Assembly: GCF_001625575.1 (NCBI RefSeq)
Contig: NZ_AUXV01000003.1
Span: 343,735 to 407,734 of the forward strand
Reading direction: 5' to 3'
DNA from: Pseudoalteromonas luteoviolacea S2607
Lineage (GTDB): Bacteria > Pseudomonadota > Gammaproteobacteria > Enterobacterales > Alteromonadaceae
DNA: 64,000 nucleotides
Position numbers and translations under genes: made by a program. The notes beneath the pieces are model-generated. The model was not told the origin of the DNA. It ran no database searches and worked only from the letters and a program-made list of their open reading frames with translations. Numbering within the stretch: the stretch's first letter is position 1; each line of letters opens with the position of its first letter. Shown one piece after another: positions 1-9,234 of the stretch.

Positions 1-260
1 TGAGAAGCCAATAACATCGAGACGCTGCATTTTTCCTAAATTAAGTATAATCATAAATATCGAAGTAACATTAAACTCAAACGAAAAACACTTGATAGTT
101 GATCTAAGTGGGTATTGAAACGTAGCTAAAGAATAGCTACAAGATAATTAATTACCCATTATAAACCTTTAATCACCAGGAAATTAATATATTGCACCCA
201 CCATTAACTTTTGTTACTTTTATAGGGTTAGAATAATAACTGAAAATAAAGGAGATATAA

Positions 261-413
261 ATGAAAGTTAAGTTGAACAAAAAGCCATTAAAGCAACTAT
301 CAAAAAATAAAGTAGCATTATCGGCAGAGGCAACACCTCAAGTAGCTGGTGGTAGTTACAAAAACCAGACTATTGTGGGTGCTTCATGTCAAACTTGCCC
401 TATTATAGTTTAG
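261..413 (+). CDS. Double-glycine leader precursor peptide, copy 1 (50 aa)
   Basis: A 50-residue peptide starting at an ATG seven bases after a good ribosome site (AAAGGAGA, 247-254). The N-terminal half is basic and amphipathic (KLNKKPLKQLS) and ends in TPQVAGG with Gly30-Gly31. The remaining 19 residues form a tail with two cysteines (CQTC). Three other genes in this window (12757, 38353, 51546 minus) share the leader but not the tail. This organisation is typical of peptides cut after Gly-Gly by a C39-type peptidase/exporter, such as bacteriocins, RiPP precursors or secreted signals. No such exporter or modifying enzyme is next to it. A terminator follows at once, so it seems monocistronic. 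The coding call is supported by the paralogues; the function is unknown. Confidence 0.8.
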   Translation: MKVKLNKKPLKQLSKNKVALSAEATPQVAGGSYKNQTIVGASCQTCPIIV

Positions 414-430
414 TCATAGGGATATGGATT

Positions 431-459
431 AAGGCTAAGTAGCTGTTACTTGGCCTTTT
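431..459 (+). terminator. Rho-independent terminator of peptide gene 1
   Basis: The stem AAGGC-T-AAGTA (431-441) pairs with TACTT-G-GCCTT (447-457) around the loop GCTGT, and a short T run follows. It lies 18 bases after the stop codon of the peptide gene. Confidence 0.65.
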
Positions 460-478
460 AAATATAGCTTTAATAAGC

Positions 479-1103
479 TTATCTTTTAAGTCTCATTTTT
501 ATTCCCAATATGAGCCTTTGTAGCCACAATTCATTTAGGGCTGAGCACGTTATCGTGGCCCCCAATACAATTAAGCGGCCTTTATCGTCCGTAATGATTT
601 CGCCTAAATGGGTAACTTCTTTACCAAATATAATCAATTCTGGGAATGTGGTGTTATAGCCAATTAGGTGCACTGTCTTTATCAAAAACTGCACTGGCAT
701 GCGTACCTGAAACCGTGGCGGGCCCGGATCTATGATCAGCTCACGACGATTTGGCGCCTTACTATTGCGCCAAGGCACCCCAAGGTTTGCGTAACTATTG
801 TCATCACCAGACAGTGAATTGCCTTGCAACTCGTTAAACTCATACCAAGCCGCTTTTTTGTTGGCAACATGCCACAGTTCACGTAATGGCTTACACATGA
901 TCGCTATCGAGTGTCAGCTTATTGTTGTATTCATCGAGGATCTTAAATGGCTGGCTTTGCCTACGGTTCCGCCCTTCAGCATCTTTAAACAAGTTAACAG
1001 GGGCGTCCTTTCTTTGCAGTTTTTATCAGCCACAAATAGGTAAGCCACCAATTTGATCTGTCTCTAGGTAAAACTGACCAAAGCTGTTCCCATTAAGACA
1101 ACA
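479..1103 (-). pseudogene. Decayed LodA/GoxA-type CTQ-dependent amino-acid oxidase, N-terminal fragment
   Basis: Reading the minus strand and changing frame several times recovers pieces typical of the N-terminal part of the LodA/GoxA family, quinocofactor amino-acid oxidases that release hydrogen peroxide. The pieces in order are: NSFGQFYLETDQIGGLP ending at a stop; FKDAEGRNRRQSQPFKI ending at a stop near 900; then the 479-898 frame with LGVPWRN, RRELIIDPGPPRF and HLGEIITDDKGRLIVLG. After that the best match again shifts frame (GGHDNVLSPK, then stop). Full-length members are around 650-750 residues, and no later part (CTQ Trp/Cys region) is present. The longest open piece (139 codons) may be annotated as a hypothetical protein but is almost certainly a remnant. 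Family assignment is from recalled motifs. Confidence 0.6.
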
Positions 1104-1228
1104 TCAGTGGAAAGATAAGACGAATAGTTCATTATCATATCCTTTAGTCAAATTAACAACTACACGCATTTGTCCTTTTTTACATATCAAATTTCTTTGG
1201 TCTTAGGGAGATTGTGCAACTGCATAGG

Positions 1229-2377
1229 TCATAACCGCTGGGACTTAGCCTCACGATTTAAAAACATGGCGTATGCGCTTTGCATATTTGGGTAACTGCC
1301 GTTTAAAACACGCTTAACATTAGCGTAATCCAATGAGCTACATGGCTCTTTTTGTTCCTGTAGCATTAGCGCTTTAAGGCTTTGTTTTCCAGAACTAGTA
1401 GACATTAAAAAGTGTACAAAAGCCCAACTGCTTCTATACAGAAGAACAGGATCTGAAGTTTGCCATGTGTCCTCCGCACCAATAAGTTGGCTTGGTCTAA
1501 GCACTTGACCTTTGATGTATCCGCTCTTTGTAATGTGATTATTCGGTGTAACTTTACCCACCTGCATTGATATCTCTACCGTTTCAAAGTATTCAGCAAG
1601 CCCTTCATTTAACCAGCGTGGTGAAAAACCAATCACCGCTTGATTGATTGCATGTACAGCCTCATGGATTGCGGTCTGCATTGTGGCTTCATATGATGTT
1701 TGCTCGACAAAAGCGGTATTCTTAGTTCCAAAATACACACCAGCAGTGCCGCTTGGTGCTCCGCCATAGGCTTTAACCGTCCGCTCATAGAGCCTACGGG
1801 AGGGAAGAATTTGAATCCTGAGTGTGACTTTTCGCATAGCTTTGAGACCCACAATGCTGGTATAGCCTCTAAAAATGGCGTTCAATTTGGCGCTCAAGGT
1901 ATTTTTAAATTGAGTAGATATAGTCTGGCCGCTGATTTCAAGATCAAAATAATCCAATACTCGGCTACTGCGGGGCTGATACGTTTTAGCATCGCGGGAT
2001 GGTTTTTGGTCCGAGTAATTTATAACCCCATTACTGTCGACCCAAGTGTAAATCCCCTGCTCCACACGGTATTTTACACTCTCACCGCTGTGAGGCTGGC
2101 ATCGACCAAAACGTCGCAGAACATCTTGATGGTCAGCATCGGTTCGATGCTTAGGTTGAGAAGCCTGCCGTTTCGTCGGACCCGCGTGCCCTGTAGTGTA
2201 TGACGACCCGACGCGGCTACTGTGCTCTGATGACGTATCCGATTCTTGGGATAAAGAAGGCTGCACCTCGGCTACCCAAAACTGCCGTCCATCAAAAAAG
2301 AGATATAACAACGCCGAAAATACAACCAAACACGCCTTAAAGATAGGCCCTGTCCATGTGTTCCCACTGTTTTTCAT
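1229..2377 (-). CDS. Membrane-anchored DUF4124 plus peptidase MA-like (gluzincin-type) protein
   Basis: A 382-residue protein. Residues 11-29 form one hydrophobic segment (signal anchor), followed by a polar low-complexity stretch. Residues 107-125 (YTWVDSNGVINYSDQ) match the small DUF4124 periplasmic domain. The C-terminal half has HEAVH at 238-242 and NEGLAE at 257-262, the zinc-site arrangement of gluzincins of the peptidase MA-like/DUF1570 group, with a third-ligand Glu in the second motif. It is probably a periplasmic or cell-surface metallopeptidase with unknown substrate. The gene is alone on the minus strand and its product is not similar to the M4 and M6 proteases elsewhere in the window. 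The start is the ATG at 2377, since the hydrophobic anchor begins soon after it. Confidence 0.7.
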   Translation of the reverse strand: MKNSGNTWTGPIFKACLVVFSALLYLFFDGRQFWVAEVQPSLSQESDTSSEHSSRVGSSYTTGHAGPTKRQASQPKHRTDADHQDVLRRFGRCQPHSGESVKYRVEQGIYTWVDSNGVINYSDQKPSRDAKTYQPRSSRVLDYFDLEISGQTISTQFKNTLSAKLNAIFRGYTSIVGLKAMRKVTLRIQILPSRRLYERTVKAYGGAPSGTAGVYFGTKNTAFVEQTSYEATMQTAIHEAVHAINQAVIGFSPRWLNEGLAEYFETVEISMQVGKVTPNNHITKSGYIKGQVLRPSQLIGAEDTWQTSDPVLLYRSSWAFVHFLMSTSSGKQSLKALMLQEQKEPCSSLDYANVKRVLNGSYPNMQSAYAMFLNREAKSQRL

Positions 2378-2511
2378 TCCTTTACTTTTATTCCTTTATT
2401 TATTTTTGTGTAGTCCCTAACACCCAATTAAGTCTTGTTAAAAGTTATTTCTGCATGCAGCGACACTTTAAGCTGCGAACTCTATCACCGTTAGCACGAT
2501 TAAAACACGAC

Positions 2512-2889
2512 CTAGCGCAATATTTCTCCAATATGCTTTTTATGCCAAATGGTGCAAGCCATTAAGGTAAGCAGCCCGCTTGTATAGGTAATATACAACG
2601 GCAGTGAAGTTGCAGCATCCTCTGCATACATAAATACACTCGACAATACCCACGCCGTAATCGCCCCAACAATCAGCCAAATAGCAGCTGATAACAGCTT
2701 AAACCTAGGCGCACTCACATACGCAGTGAATACCACACATGCCGCAGCCACAGCACCAATTATGGGCTTTTTCCAAAGGCCAAGTGTCTCGGCAAATAGC
2801 CCCGCAGCGGTCGCAGACACCACAAACACAAATACCACAATCAAAATTGAAATTAAAAAGCCAAGTGCCTGATTCATATAAAGTCCCAC
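2512..2889 (-). CDS. Small multi-pass inner membrane protein
   Basis: A 125-residue, very hydrophobic protein with about four predicted membrane segments: residues roughly 8-30, 40-60, 67-90 and 98-113. It ends in a short basic cytoplasmic-looking tail (HKKHIGEILR). No catalytic motif or known family was recognised. It lies 60 bases downstream of another membrane protein gene on the same strand (2951-3730), so the two may be co-transcribed. Function unknown. Confidence 0.6.
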   Translation of the reverse strand: MGLYMNQALGFLISILIVVFVFVVSATAAGLFAETLGLWKKPIIGAVAAACVVFTAYVSAPRFKLLSAAIWLIVGAITAWVLSSVFMYAEDAATSLPLYITYTSGLLTLMACTIWHKKHIGEILR

Positions 2890-2950
2890 GATAAAATACT
2901 GATTTTAATCATTTAAATTCGACACTCGCCCAATCAAAAGCGGATATCCA

Positions 2951-3730
2951 TTAGTTAATATAGTCAACAACCGATACTGATCTGAAATTAAGATGTTTTT
3001 CTTGATGCTGCCTAGACTCCATTACTACTGACAAATACGGCGCTAACAGCATTTTTTCATCAGAGGACAACACGAATTCCAGCTTAAACTTGCGTTTACT
3101 GCCAACAGGTACAGTGAAAAAATCATAGTTTCTGAAGTTATTGATTCGATATCGCTTTTCACCTATATAAAACGCAACGGCCACCGCATGACTGTCTTTG
3201 TGATCAATTGCATAGCTGTCTGAGTCAATTCTAAATTCATTGTCTTTGGGCAGTAGGTTAATCGCATAAAATGAGCAGGTGAGACTCTTACCGCGCTTTT
3301 CACACGTCTCCTGCTTTACTTCAAACCCCGCATAATTTTGAAATGTGCGCACCGGGCCACTGTATTCATCACTTAACATCGAAAGCGAAAACCAAGGATC
3401 TTTTAGAAACATACCAGCGGTAAAAAACGCAATGCACACACTTACTGTGAAGATTGATTTAAACACCCGCTTGAAAGTGCTTTCTGCTGATTTTTCATAA
3501 CGGTAATATAAATAACCCACCAGAGTTGTGCTAAGTAAAACGATCGGTAAAAACCTGATCACACTACTACCAGAATAAAGCACATACGCTTTGAGTGTTT
3601 CGACAATATCTGTCGCATACGCGCCAATAATGATACTGATTGTAAAAACGCTCAGTGCCATGAGCTTTTTAAATGAAAATAAGGCCGCTTTTTTAATTTG
3701 ACTATGTTGTTGCGGTGCTGACTCTTCCAT
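2951..3730 (-). CDS. Membrane protein with three N-terminal TM segments and an extracytoplasmic domain
   Basis: A 259-residue protein. After a polar start (MEESAPQQHSQIKKA), three hydrophobic segments lie near residues 25-45, 55-75 and 90-110. A soluble domain of about 140 residues follows, rich in beta-type sequence, with a Cys pair (ETCEKRGKSLTC) likely to form a disulfide outside the cytoplasm. No family was recognised. The ATG at 3730 is preceded on the minus strand by AAGGAAACC, a fair ribosome site. It may be cotranscribed with the small membrane protein downstream. Confidence 0.6.
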   Translation of the reverse strand: MEESAPQQHSQIKKAALFSFKKLMALSVFTISIIIGAYATDIVETLKAYVLYSGSSVIRFLPIVLLSTTLVGYLYYRYEKSAESTFKRVFKSIFTVSVCIAFFTAGMFLKDPWFSLSMLSDEYSGPVRTFQNYAGFEVKQETCEKRGKSLTCSFYAINLLPKDNEFRIDSDSYAIDHKDSHAVAVAFYIGEKRYRINNFRNYDFFTVPVGSKRKFKLEFVLSSDEKMLLAPYLSVVMESRQHQEKHLNFRSVSVVDYIN

Positions 3731-3958
3731 AGGTTTCCTTCCTAAGTGTAACGCCCTATTTAGACCTGCTAAGTTGAATTGGGACAGTAAATTTACATTT
3801 CAATTACATTTAGTGCAAGTAGGTTGATGGATTTATACCATAGCCATTCTTTAAAGAATGGTAAAAATCAGTGGACAAGAACCTGGTTCACAATAGCCAA
3901 AAGCGCTAAGATACAATAGCTTTCATAGACATAAGAATAAAAACAACAGGACTTGGCC

Positions 3959-6900
3959 ATGCAGCAAATTGGCATTTATGAACAACTTATAACGCAAGTT
4001 GTTGAGCAAAATTTAAATCGAGAACAGTTTTATATTGGTGAGCGCCCGCTTGAGGCGGCTGAGGCTTCAATTTGGCTTTCTCGATTTTTGTCCAAACTCA
4101 TTTCTCATGCTATTGATGCCGTACCAAGCTCAGACGACAATCGCATTGCCAAGCAAATTGAGCTGGCTAACAAACTTGTTTTTTGGTTAAAAGATCACAT
4201 CAAAGACGATCAACTTATTGATGAAAACCTTATCGATTCCCAAGGTCGTATTCTGACTGCGCTCTTTGATAAGCAAAATCCTATTTCTAGCGATCTGCCA
4301 ACATATAGCAAAGACATCTTTCCTCAAACTGGTCTGAGTCAAAGTGAGCTGTTCTCCGGAGCTAATGCAGGCATTTCGCTCGAAAGCGAATTGAAACGAG
4401 AGATTCTCTCTAGCGATACAATATATTGGCTGGTGTCTTTTGTACGTTGGACTGGCTTACGTATATTCAAAGACGAGCTCAAAAAATTTGTGCAGAGTGG
4501 AAAAAAGCTTAAAGTCATAACGACGTCATACATGGGAGCGACTGAGCAACGAGCCGTCGACTTCTTAGCCAGCTTGCCAAACACCCAAGTAAAAGTAAGT
4601 TACAACAATGATAGTCAACGCCTACATGCCAAATCCTATTTGTTTTTGCGAGATAACGGTTTTCACACCGGCTATATTGGCTCGTCCAACCTGTCAAAAG
4701 CCGCATTATCTAACGGCTTAGAATGGAACTTAAAGGTCACTAATCAAGAAATCCCACACATTATTCAAAAAGCACTAAGCACCTTTGAAACCTACTGGGA
4801 GTCTGACGACTTTGAGTTATATACAGGTGATCTGGAGTGTCAAAATAGATTGGGGCAAGCGCTTGATACGGCAAAAGATAAGTCGACGGATAGCAATCAC
4901 TTTTATCTCGATATTCAACCAAAATCACATCAAAAAGCCATGCTTGAAAAGCTCAATGCAGAGCGAAGCGTGCACGGTCGATATAAAAATTTAGTCGTTG
5001 CAGCCACTGGCACTGGTAAAACCTTGATCTCCGCGTTCGACTTTACGCAATTTTCAAAACAAAACCCACAAGCCAAATTACTCTTTGTAGCCCATCGACA
5101 AGAGATACTAAAACAAGCGCGCTCTGCATATCGCGCTGTACTCAAAAACAACCAATTTGGTGAGCTATGGGTTGGACAGCATAAGCCAAGTAACTTCAAT
5201 CATCTGTTTGCATCCATTCAAACGCTTAATAATCAATTAGAAACGCTTAACCTCACTGCCGACTTTTATGATTACATTGTCATTGATGAAGTACATCATA
5301 TCGCAGCCAACAGCTACCGAGGCGTGATTAATCATTTTGCCCCCAGCATCTTACTCGGTTTAACTGCAACACCCGAAAGGCAAGACGGCGGAAATATTCT
5401 AAGTGATTTTGATAATGTCATCGCCGCAGAACTACGATTACCTGAAGCAATCAATAATCGCTATTTGATCCCATTTCAATACTTTGCCATTGATGATGAT
5501 ACAGATCTCAGCCGTGTTTCTTGGCAACGTGGCCGCTACGATATTGGTGCGCTTACACACGTATTCACACAAAACGATCATCGCGCCTTAAAAATCATGC
5601 AAGCATTGGCAGAAATCGTCGCGAACGTACACACCATCAAGGCGTTGGCATTTTGTGTTAGTAAGCAACATGCCATATTTATGGCCGAGCAATTTAACTT
5701 AAAAGGTATTAGCAGTGATGTACTAACCAGTGACAATGCCAATGACAGACACAATAAACAGCAAGCCCTCAGACAAGGCGATATTCAAATATTGTGTGTA
5801 GTAGATATTTTTAACGAAGGTGTCGATATTCCAGAAGTCGACACCCTACTATTTTTACGCCCAACAGAAAGCTTAACTTTGTTTTTGCAACAGCTTGGTC
5901 GTGGCTTGCGCCTAACTCAAGACAAAGAATGCTGCACCGTCTTAGACTTTGTGGGCAATGCACGACCAGAATATGACTTTGCCAGTAAGTTTCGAGCCCT
6001 TGTCGGTAAAACAAATACTTCAATCAACCAAGAGATTGAAAGCGGGTTTGCACATCTGCCTTTAGGGTGTCGCATTGAGTTACAAAAACAAAGTAAAGAG
6101 GTTATTCTTAAAAATATTAAATGTGCTATTAACAACAAACGTCGACTACAAGCGCTGCTCAACCGCTATCATCAAGACACCAACCTACCGCTCACTCTTA
6201 CAAACTTCTTACAGGTTAACCCAAGCGTGACCTTGGAGGATGTTTATAAGCTCTCTCAGGGTAAATTAGGGGGGTGGCATTGGCTAACCAATCAAAACAC
6301 CGCAATAACAGAGTTTGACCAAGTTCAAATACAAGCTTATTATCGCGCCATCAATACCCAGTTAATAACATGCAACTCGCTCAGTTACTTGCAGTTTTTA
6401 CAGTCTTTATGTAACCATGATTTTGATTTAACTGAGCTTAAAAACATCCCAAACAGCGCCGTATTTGCTTTAATGACGCACTACAACTTTTGGGAAAAAT
6501 CCGCAAAACAAACAGGACATAAAGACATTACCACCAGCTTAAAAGCGCTTGCCAATAAGCAACTACAAACTGAGCTCAGCGACGTGCTCAACATCTTAAT
6601 TAATCGTATTCATCACCAAGAGCAATCACTGTCGGGCTTACCAAATACAGCCTTACAGCTACATAGCCGCTATTCTCGTGAGCAAATACTCGCAGCAATT
6701 GGCGCAAGCACCTTTGAGAAAAAATCACCAGCACGTGAAGGCGTGTTAGAGCTTAAAAGCCACAATATCGAGCTGTTGTTTGTAACCCTCACTAAATGCG
6801 AGAAAACCTATTCCCCAACCACACTATACAAAGACTTTGCCATCAGCCCCACCCGCTTTCATTGGCAGTCACAAAACAGCGCAAGACCAGAACGAGGAAA

Positions 6901-7123
6901 AGGACTAAGCTACCTCACTCATCACAAAACAGGCAAACGTATATTCTTATTTGTACGAGAACAAAACAAAGACGAAAACGGCCGTACTATGGGCTTCGTT
7001 AATTTTGGCGAGGTGCAATATGTAACGCATATAGGCAGTCAGCCAATGGATATTACGTGGGACTTGCTTCACCCCATGCCAAGTGAGTTATGGCATGAGG
7101 CTGGGAAGTTAGCGGTTGGTTAA
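3959..7123 (+). CDS. PLD-like domain, SF2 helicase and DUF3427 fusion protein
   Basis: A 1054-residue cytoplasmic protein. An N-terminal phospholipase-D-like nuclease module ends near residue 245 with LHAKSYLF and GYIGSSNLSKAAL. An SF2 helicase core follows: Walker A ATGTGKT near residue 347, the DEAH-type box DEVHH near 442, LGLTATP, and motif VI QQLGRGLR near 645. The C-terminus matches the DUF3427 domain. The family (COG1061-like ATPase with a PLD nuclease) is thought to act on DNA; some members sit in defence islands, but the role here is not shown. No methylase or other defence gene is adjacent. The ATG at 3959 is chosen because AGGA (3948-3951) is correctly spaced for it and too close to the TTG at 3953. 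Confidence 0.85.
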   Translation: MQQIGIYEQLITQVVEQNLNREQFYIGERPLEAAEASIWLSRFLSKLISHAIDAVPSSDDNRIAKQIELANKLVFWLKDHIKDDQLIDENLIDSQGRILTALFDKQNPISSDLPTYSKDIFPQTGLSQSELFSGANAGISLESELKREILSSDTIYWLVSFVRWTGLRIFKDELKKFVQSGKKLKVITTSYMGATEQRAVDFLASLPNTQVKVSYNNDSQRLHAKSYLFLRDNGFHTGYIGSSNLSKAALSNGLEWNLKVTNQEIPHIIQKALSTFETYWESDDFELYTGDLECQNRLGQALDTAKDKSTDSNHFYLDIQPKSHQKAMLEKLNAERSVHGRYKNLVVAATGTGKTLISAFDFTQFSKQNPQAKLLFVAHRQEILKQARSAYRAVLKNNQFGELWVGQHKPSNFNHLFASIQTLNNQLETLNLTADFYDYIVIDEVHHIAANSYRGVINHFAPSILLGLTATPERQDGGNILSDFDNVIAAELRLPEAINNRYLIPFQYFAIDDDTDLSRVSWQRGRYDIGALTHVFTQNDHRALKIMQALAEIVANVHTIKALAFCVSKQHAIFMAEQFNLKGISSDVLTSDNANDRHNKQQALRQGDIQILCVVDIFNEGVDIPEVDTLLFLRPTESLTLFLQQLGRGLRLTQDKECCTVLDFVGNARPEYDFASKFRALVGKTNTSINQEIESGFAHLPLGCRIELQKQSKEVILKNIKCAINNKRRLQALLNRYHQDTNLPLTLTNFLQVNPSVTLEDVYKLSQGKLGGWHWLTNQNTAITEFDQVQIQAYYRAINTQLITCNSLSYLQFLQSLCNHDFDLTELKNIPNSAVFALMTHYNFWEKSAKQTGHKDITTSLKALANKQLQTELSDVLNILINRIHHQEQSLSGLPNTALQLHSRYSREQILAAIGASTFEKKSPAREGVLELKSHNIELLFVTLTKCEKTYSPTTLYKDFAISPTRFHWQSQNSARPERGKGLSYLTHHKTGKRIFLFVREQNKDENGRTMGFVNFGEVQYVTHIGSQPMDITWDLLHPMPSELWHEAGKLAVG

Positions 7124-7264
7124 GTTAACATAGAAAAGTTACCTAAGGTTCTAGTTGTCTGTTTCATCGCGTGCAAACGCAAAGCAGTACCGTAGAATTC
7201 AGTGAAGTAAATTCAAAGTAGCGCTTATAGGCAGACCGAAAGGAGCTATAAGTAGGCAACTGGC

Positions 7265-7289
7265 AAAAAAGCCCACATACGTGGGCTTT
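7265..7289 (-). terminator. Rho-independent terminator of the RTX-repeat gene
   Basis: A perfect 9-bp stem, AAAGCCCAC (7268-7276) and GTGGGCTTT (7281-7289), with loop ATAC. Read on the minus strand it is followed by a run of six U (A run at 7265-7270). It lies about 30 bases downstream of the RTX gene stop. Confidence 0.8.
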
Positions 7290-7318
7290 GCGACATAACA
7301 TCTAATTGCCAGATTAGA

Positions 7319-8821
7319 TTAGTTACATGAAATGGTGTTACCGTCTTTGTTGTAACATTGCTGGCTTTGGCCGATTTGCCAAACGCAATTATAGGCCACG
7401 TTGTCTTCCATACAGTGGGTGTATGTACCGTACATGCCGTTGCCTGGATTAAACGACACTTTCCACTCGTAATATGACCAAGGCGTGGTTGAGCGGTTGT
7501 CCAACCAGCGGTAAAACACCGATGATGAAACTATATCGTACAAGGCATGGGGCTTTTGATTTTCTTTATAACTACGCCAGCCATTTTTAAAGCCGGTGTG
7601 CGAACCGTCCATTTCTACTACGGCATCAGCGGCATCAAAATATGGATTATCAAAGTTACTGCGCTTATCCACTTTTGACAGCAAGCCTTGGTAGTCATCT
7701 ACCCAAGTTGTGCCTTCGCATTTATCTAGTAAGAACATGCCCTTGTCATTGCCTTGACCGCACGAACCTTGTGGTGCACTGTCGCCAGTCCAAATGTAGT
7801 CGCCGTTTTTGCCGCCTTCAATTTTGGCATCATACCCCGTTGAAAGCGCGATGATCACATCGTTTCCTTTACCCCCTTCTTGATCGGAGAACTCGCCGTT
7901 GGTCACGAGAATGTCGTCACCGTCATTACCCCATGCTTTGTGCCAACGCTTGTTGTTTGAATTGCCGTCGCCATCTTCAAACAACGCATCATCGCCGTCG
8001 CCACCATGCAAGCGGTCTTCACGGCCTTCGTTACCCGCTAGGTAGTCGTCGCCGTCATCGCCATATAAAGTATCACTCCCTCTACCACCGCTTAGCACGT
8101 CATGACCATGGCCGCCGTAGAGTTTATCTGCGCCATCTTTGCTGTGGTCACAGTGCGGTGCATCGTAAATGTCGCCGCCATTGGCATTCTCAAGTACACA
8201 CCCGCCGCCAATGTAGTCGTTGTCATTGCCACCATAGAGTCTGTCTTCACCTTGACCACCCATGATGAGGTCACCGCCGTTGTCACCTAAAATCGTGTCA
8301 TTGTTATACGAACCCAGTAATTTGTCATGACCACTGCCACCACGAATGGAGTCGTTGCCGTAGCCGCCATCGACTTCGTCATTACCATTATCACCTAAAA
8401 TGGTGTCGTTGCCGCTGTTACCAAAAATCGTATCGTTATTATTTCCACCGCGAATATAATCGTTTTGACGACCTGTGGTAATGTGATCGTTACCATCGCC
8501 GCCATAAACTTTTTGAATGACGTTCACATCTTTGCCGTTGTAAGTATCGTTACCACTGTTAAGTACGGCATAAATATCATCAATTTGGCTCAAATAAAAA
8601 CTATCGCAGCTGCTGCTGTTGCCAACTCTTCTGGTTACTTTTAGGTTGTCACCAGACACGCTCAACGTAAATTTCTCGCTGCTGTTTGTACCATTGATTT
8701 TAAGGGTGTCGCCATCAATGTAAGCCGATGCACCATCGCTTAGGCCACCGCACCCCGCCATTGCATAATTAGACAGCCCAAGAGCTAAAGCCGCGCAGAG
8801 TGCACTTTTATTAAATATCAT
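7319..8821 (-). CDS. Sec-exported RTX (hemolysin-type calcium-binding) repeat protein
   Basis: A 500-residue protein with a clear Sec signal peptide (MIFNKSALCAALALGLSNYAMA, cleavage near residue 22). Residues roughly 95-335 are RTX nonapeptide repeats of the type GGxGxDxxx (GGDGNDHI, GGNNNDTI, GNSGNDTI), which form a calcium-binding parallel beta roll. The C-terminal 150 residues are non-repetitive, aromatic and cysteine-containing (for example QIGQSQQCYNKDGNTISC). Most RTX proteins leave by type I secretion with a C-terminal signal; this one has a normal signal peptide and no transporter genes nearby. It could be periplasmic, surface bound or type II secreted. The substrate or partner is unknown. 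A ribosome site (GAGGATA) precedes the ATG on the minus strand. Confidence 0.8.
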   Translation of the reverse strand: MIFNKSALCAALALGLSNYAMAGCGGLSDGASAYIDGDTLKINGTNSSEKFTLSVSGDNLKVTRRVGNSSSCDSFYLSQIDDIYAVLNSGNDTYNGKDVNVIQKVYGGDGNDHITTGRQNDYIRGGNNNDTIFGNSGNDTILGDNGNDEVDGGYGNDSIRGGSGHDKLLGSYNNDTILGDNGGDLIMGGQGEDRLYGGNDNDYIGGGCVLENANGGDIYDAPHCDHSKDGADKLYGGHGHDVLSGGRGSDTLYGDDGDDYLAGNEGREDRLHGGDGDDALFEDGDGNSNNKRWHKAWGNDGDDILVTNGEFSDQEGGKGNDVIIALSTGYDAKIEGGKNGDYIWTGDSAPQGSCGQGNDKGMFLLDKCEGTTWVDDYQGLLSKVDKRSNFDNPYFDAADAVVEMDGSHTGFKNGWRSYKENQKPHALYDIVSSSVFYRWLDNRSTTPWSYYEWKVSFNPGNGMYGTYTHCMEDNVAYNCVWQIGQSQQCYNKDGNTISCN

Positions 8822-9028
8822 TTTTATATCCTCAAAGTGATTGATAAAAAGGCACTTTTACTCCTTCATATGCCCGTCTTTGAGGAGACTAGAAAGCAAA
8901 TAAGTAAGAAAAGTGGAGAGGCTTTGCGCGCAAGAGAGGTTGGCACCATCGGTATGCATTTTGGCGTCATAGGCCTATTTCCAACCCTAAAATACGCAAT
9001 TTAATAATTCTGATTTTGCGAAAACAGC

Positions 9029-9086
9029 TTTGCATTTTGCAAATTGCGAACTAAATCTTCATTTCTAGACCTTTGCAAAATGCAAA
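9029..9086. promoter_or_regulatory. Pair of 15-bp palindromic boxes between RTX and kinase/H-NOX genes
   Basis: TTTGCATTTTGCAAA at 9029-9043 and TTTGCAAAATGCAAA at 9072-9086 are both inverted repeats (TTTGCA-N3-TGCAAA), and each is the exact reverse complement of the other. Their centres are 43 bp apart, about four helical turns, so two dimers could bind the same DNA face. They sit in the 413-bp divergent gap between the RTX gene and the kinase/H-NOX operon. The cognate regulator is unknown. Confidence 0.55.
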
Positions 9087-9234
9087 TGTCGTGACAAAAA
9101 GATTATCAAACTATCTAAAATGTGATTGTTAGCGTCTGTTTTTATTAGCGAATAAATATCAAGCTGCCAAAAAGAGATGATTTGGAGTCAATCTTGCACT
9201 AACTAGTAAAATCAATTCAAACGCGTGGTTATCT

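Noticed and set aside
1..54. Possible 5' end of a minus-strand gene running off the left edge (frame opening at an ATG near 54, with a second in-frame ATG at 30)
   Set aside because: Only about 18 codons are visible, with no domain motif and no strong ribosome site, so it cannot be told from chance.
798..1043. Plus-strand 81-codon frame over the LodA/GoxA remnant
   Set aside because: It is the antisense shadow of the decayed oxidase and has no ribosome site or protein motif.
8092..8290. Overlapping frames on both strands inside the RTX repeats
   Set aside because: The repeat DNA keeps several frames open; the compositions (Thr/Met-rich, His/Arg-rich) are not protein-like.
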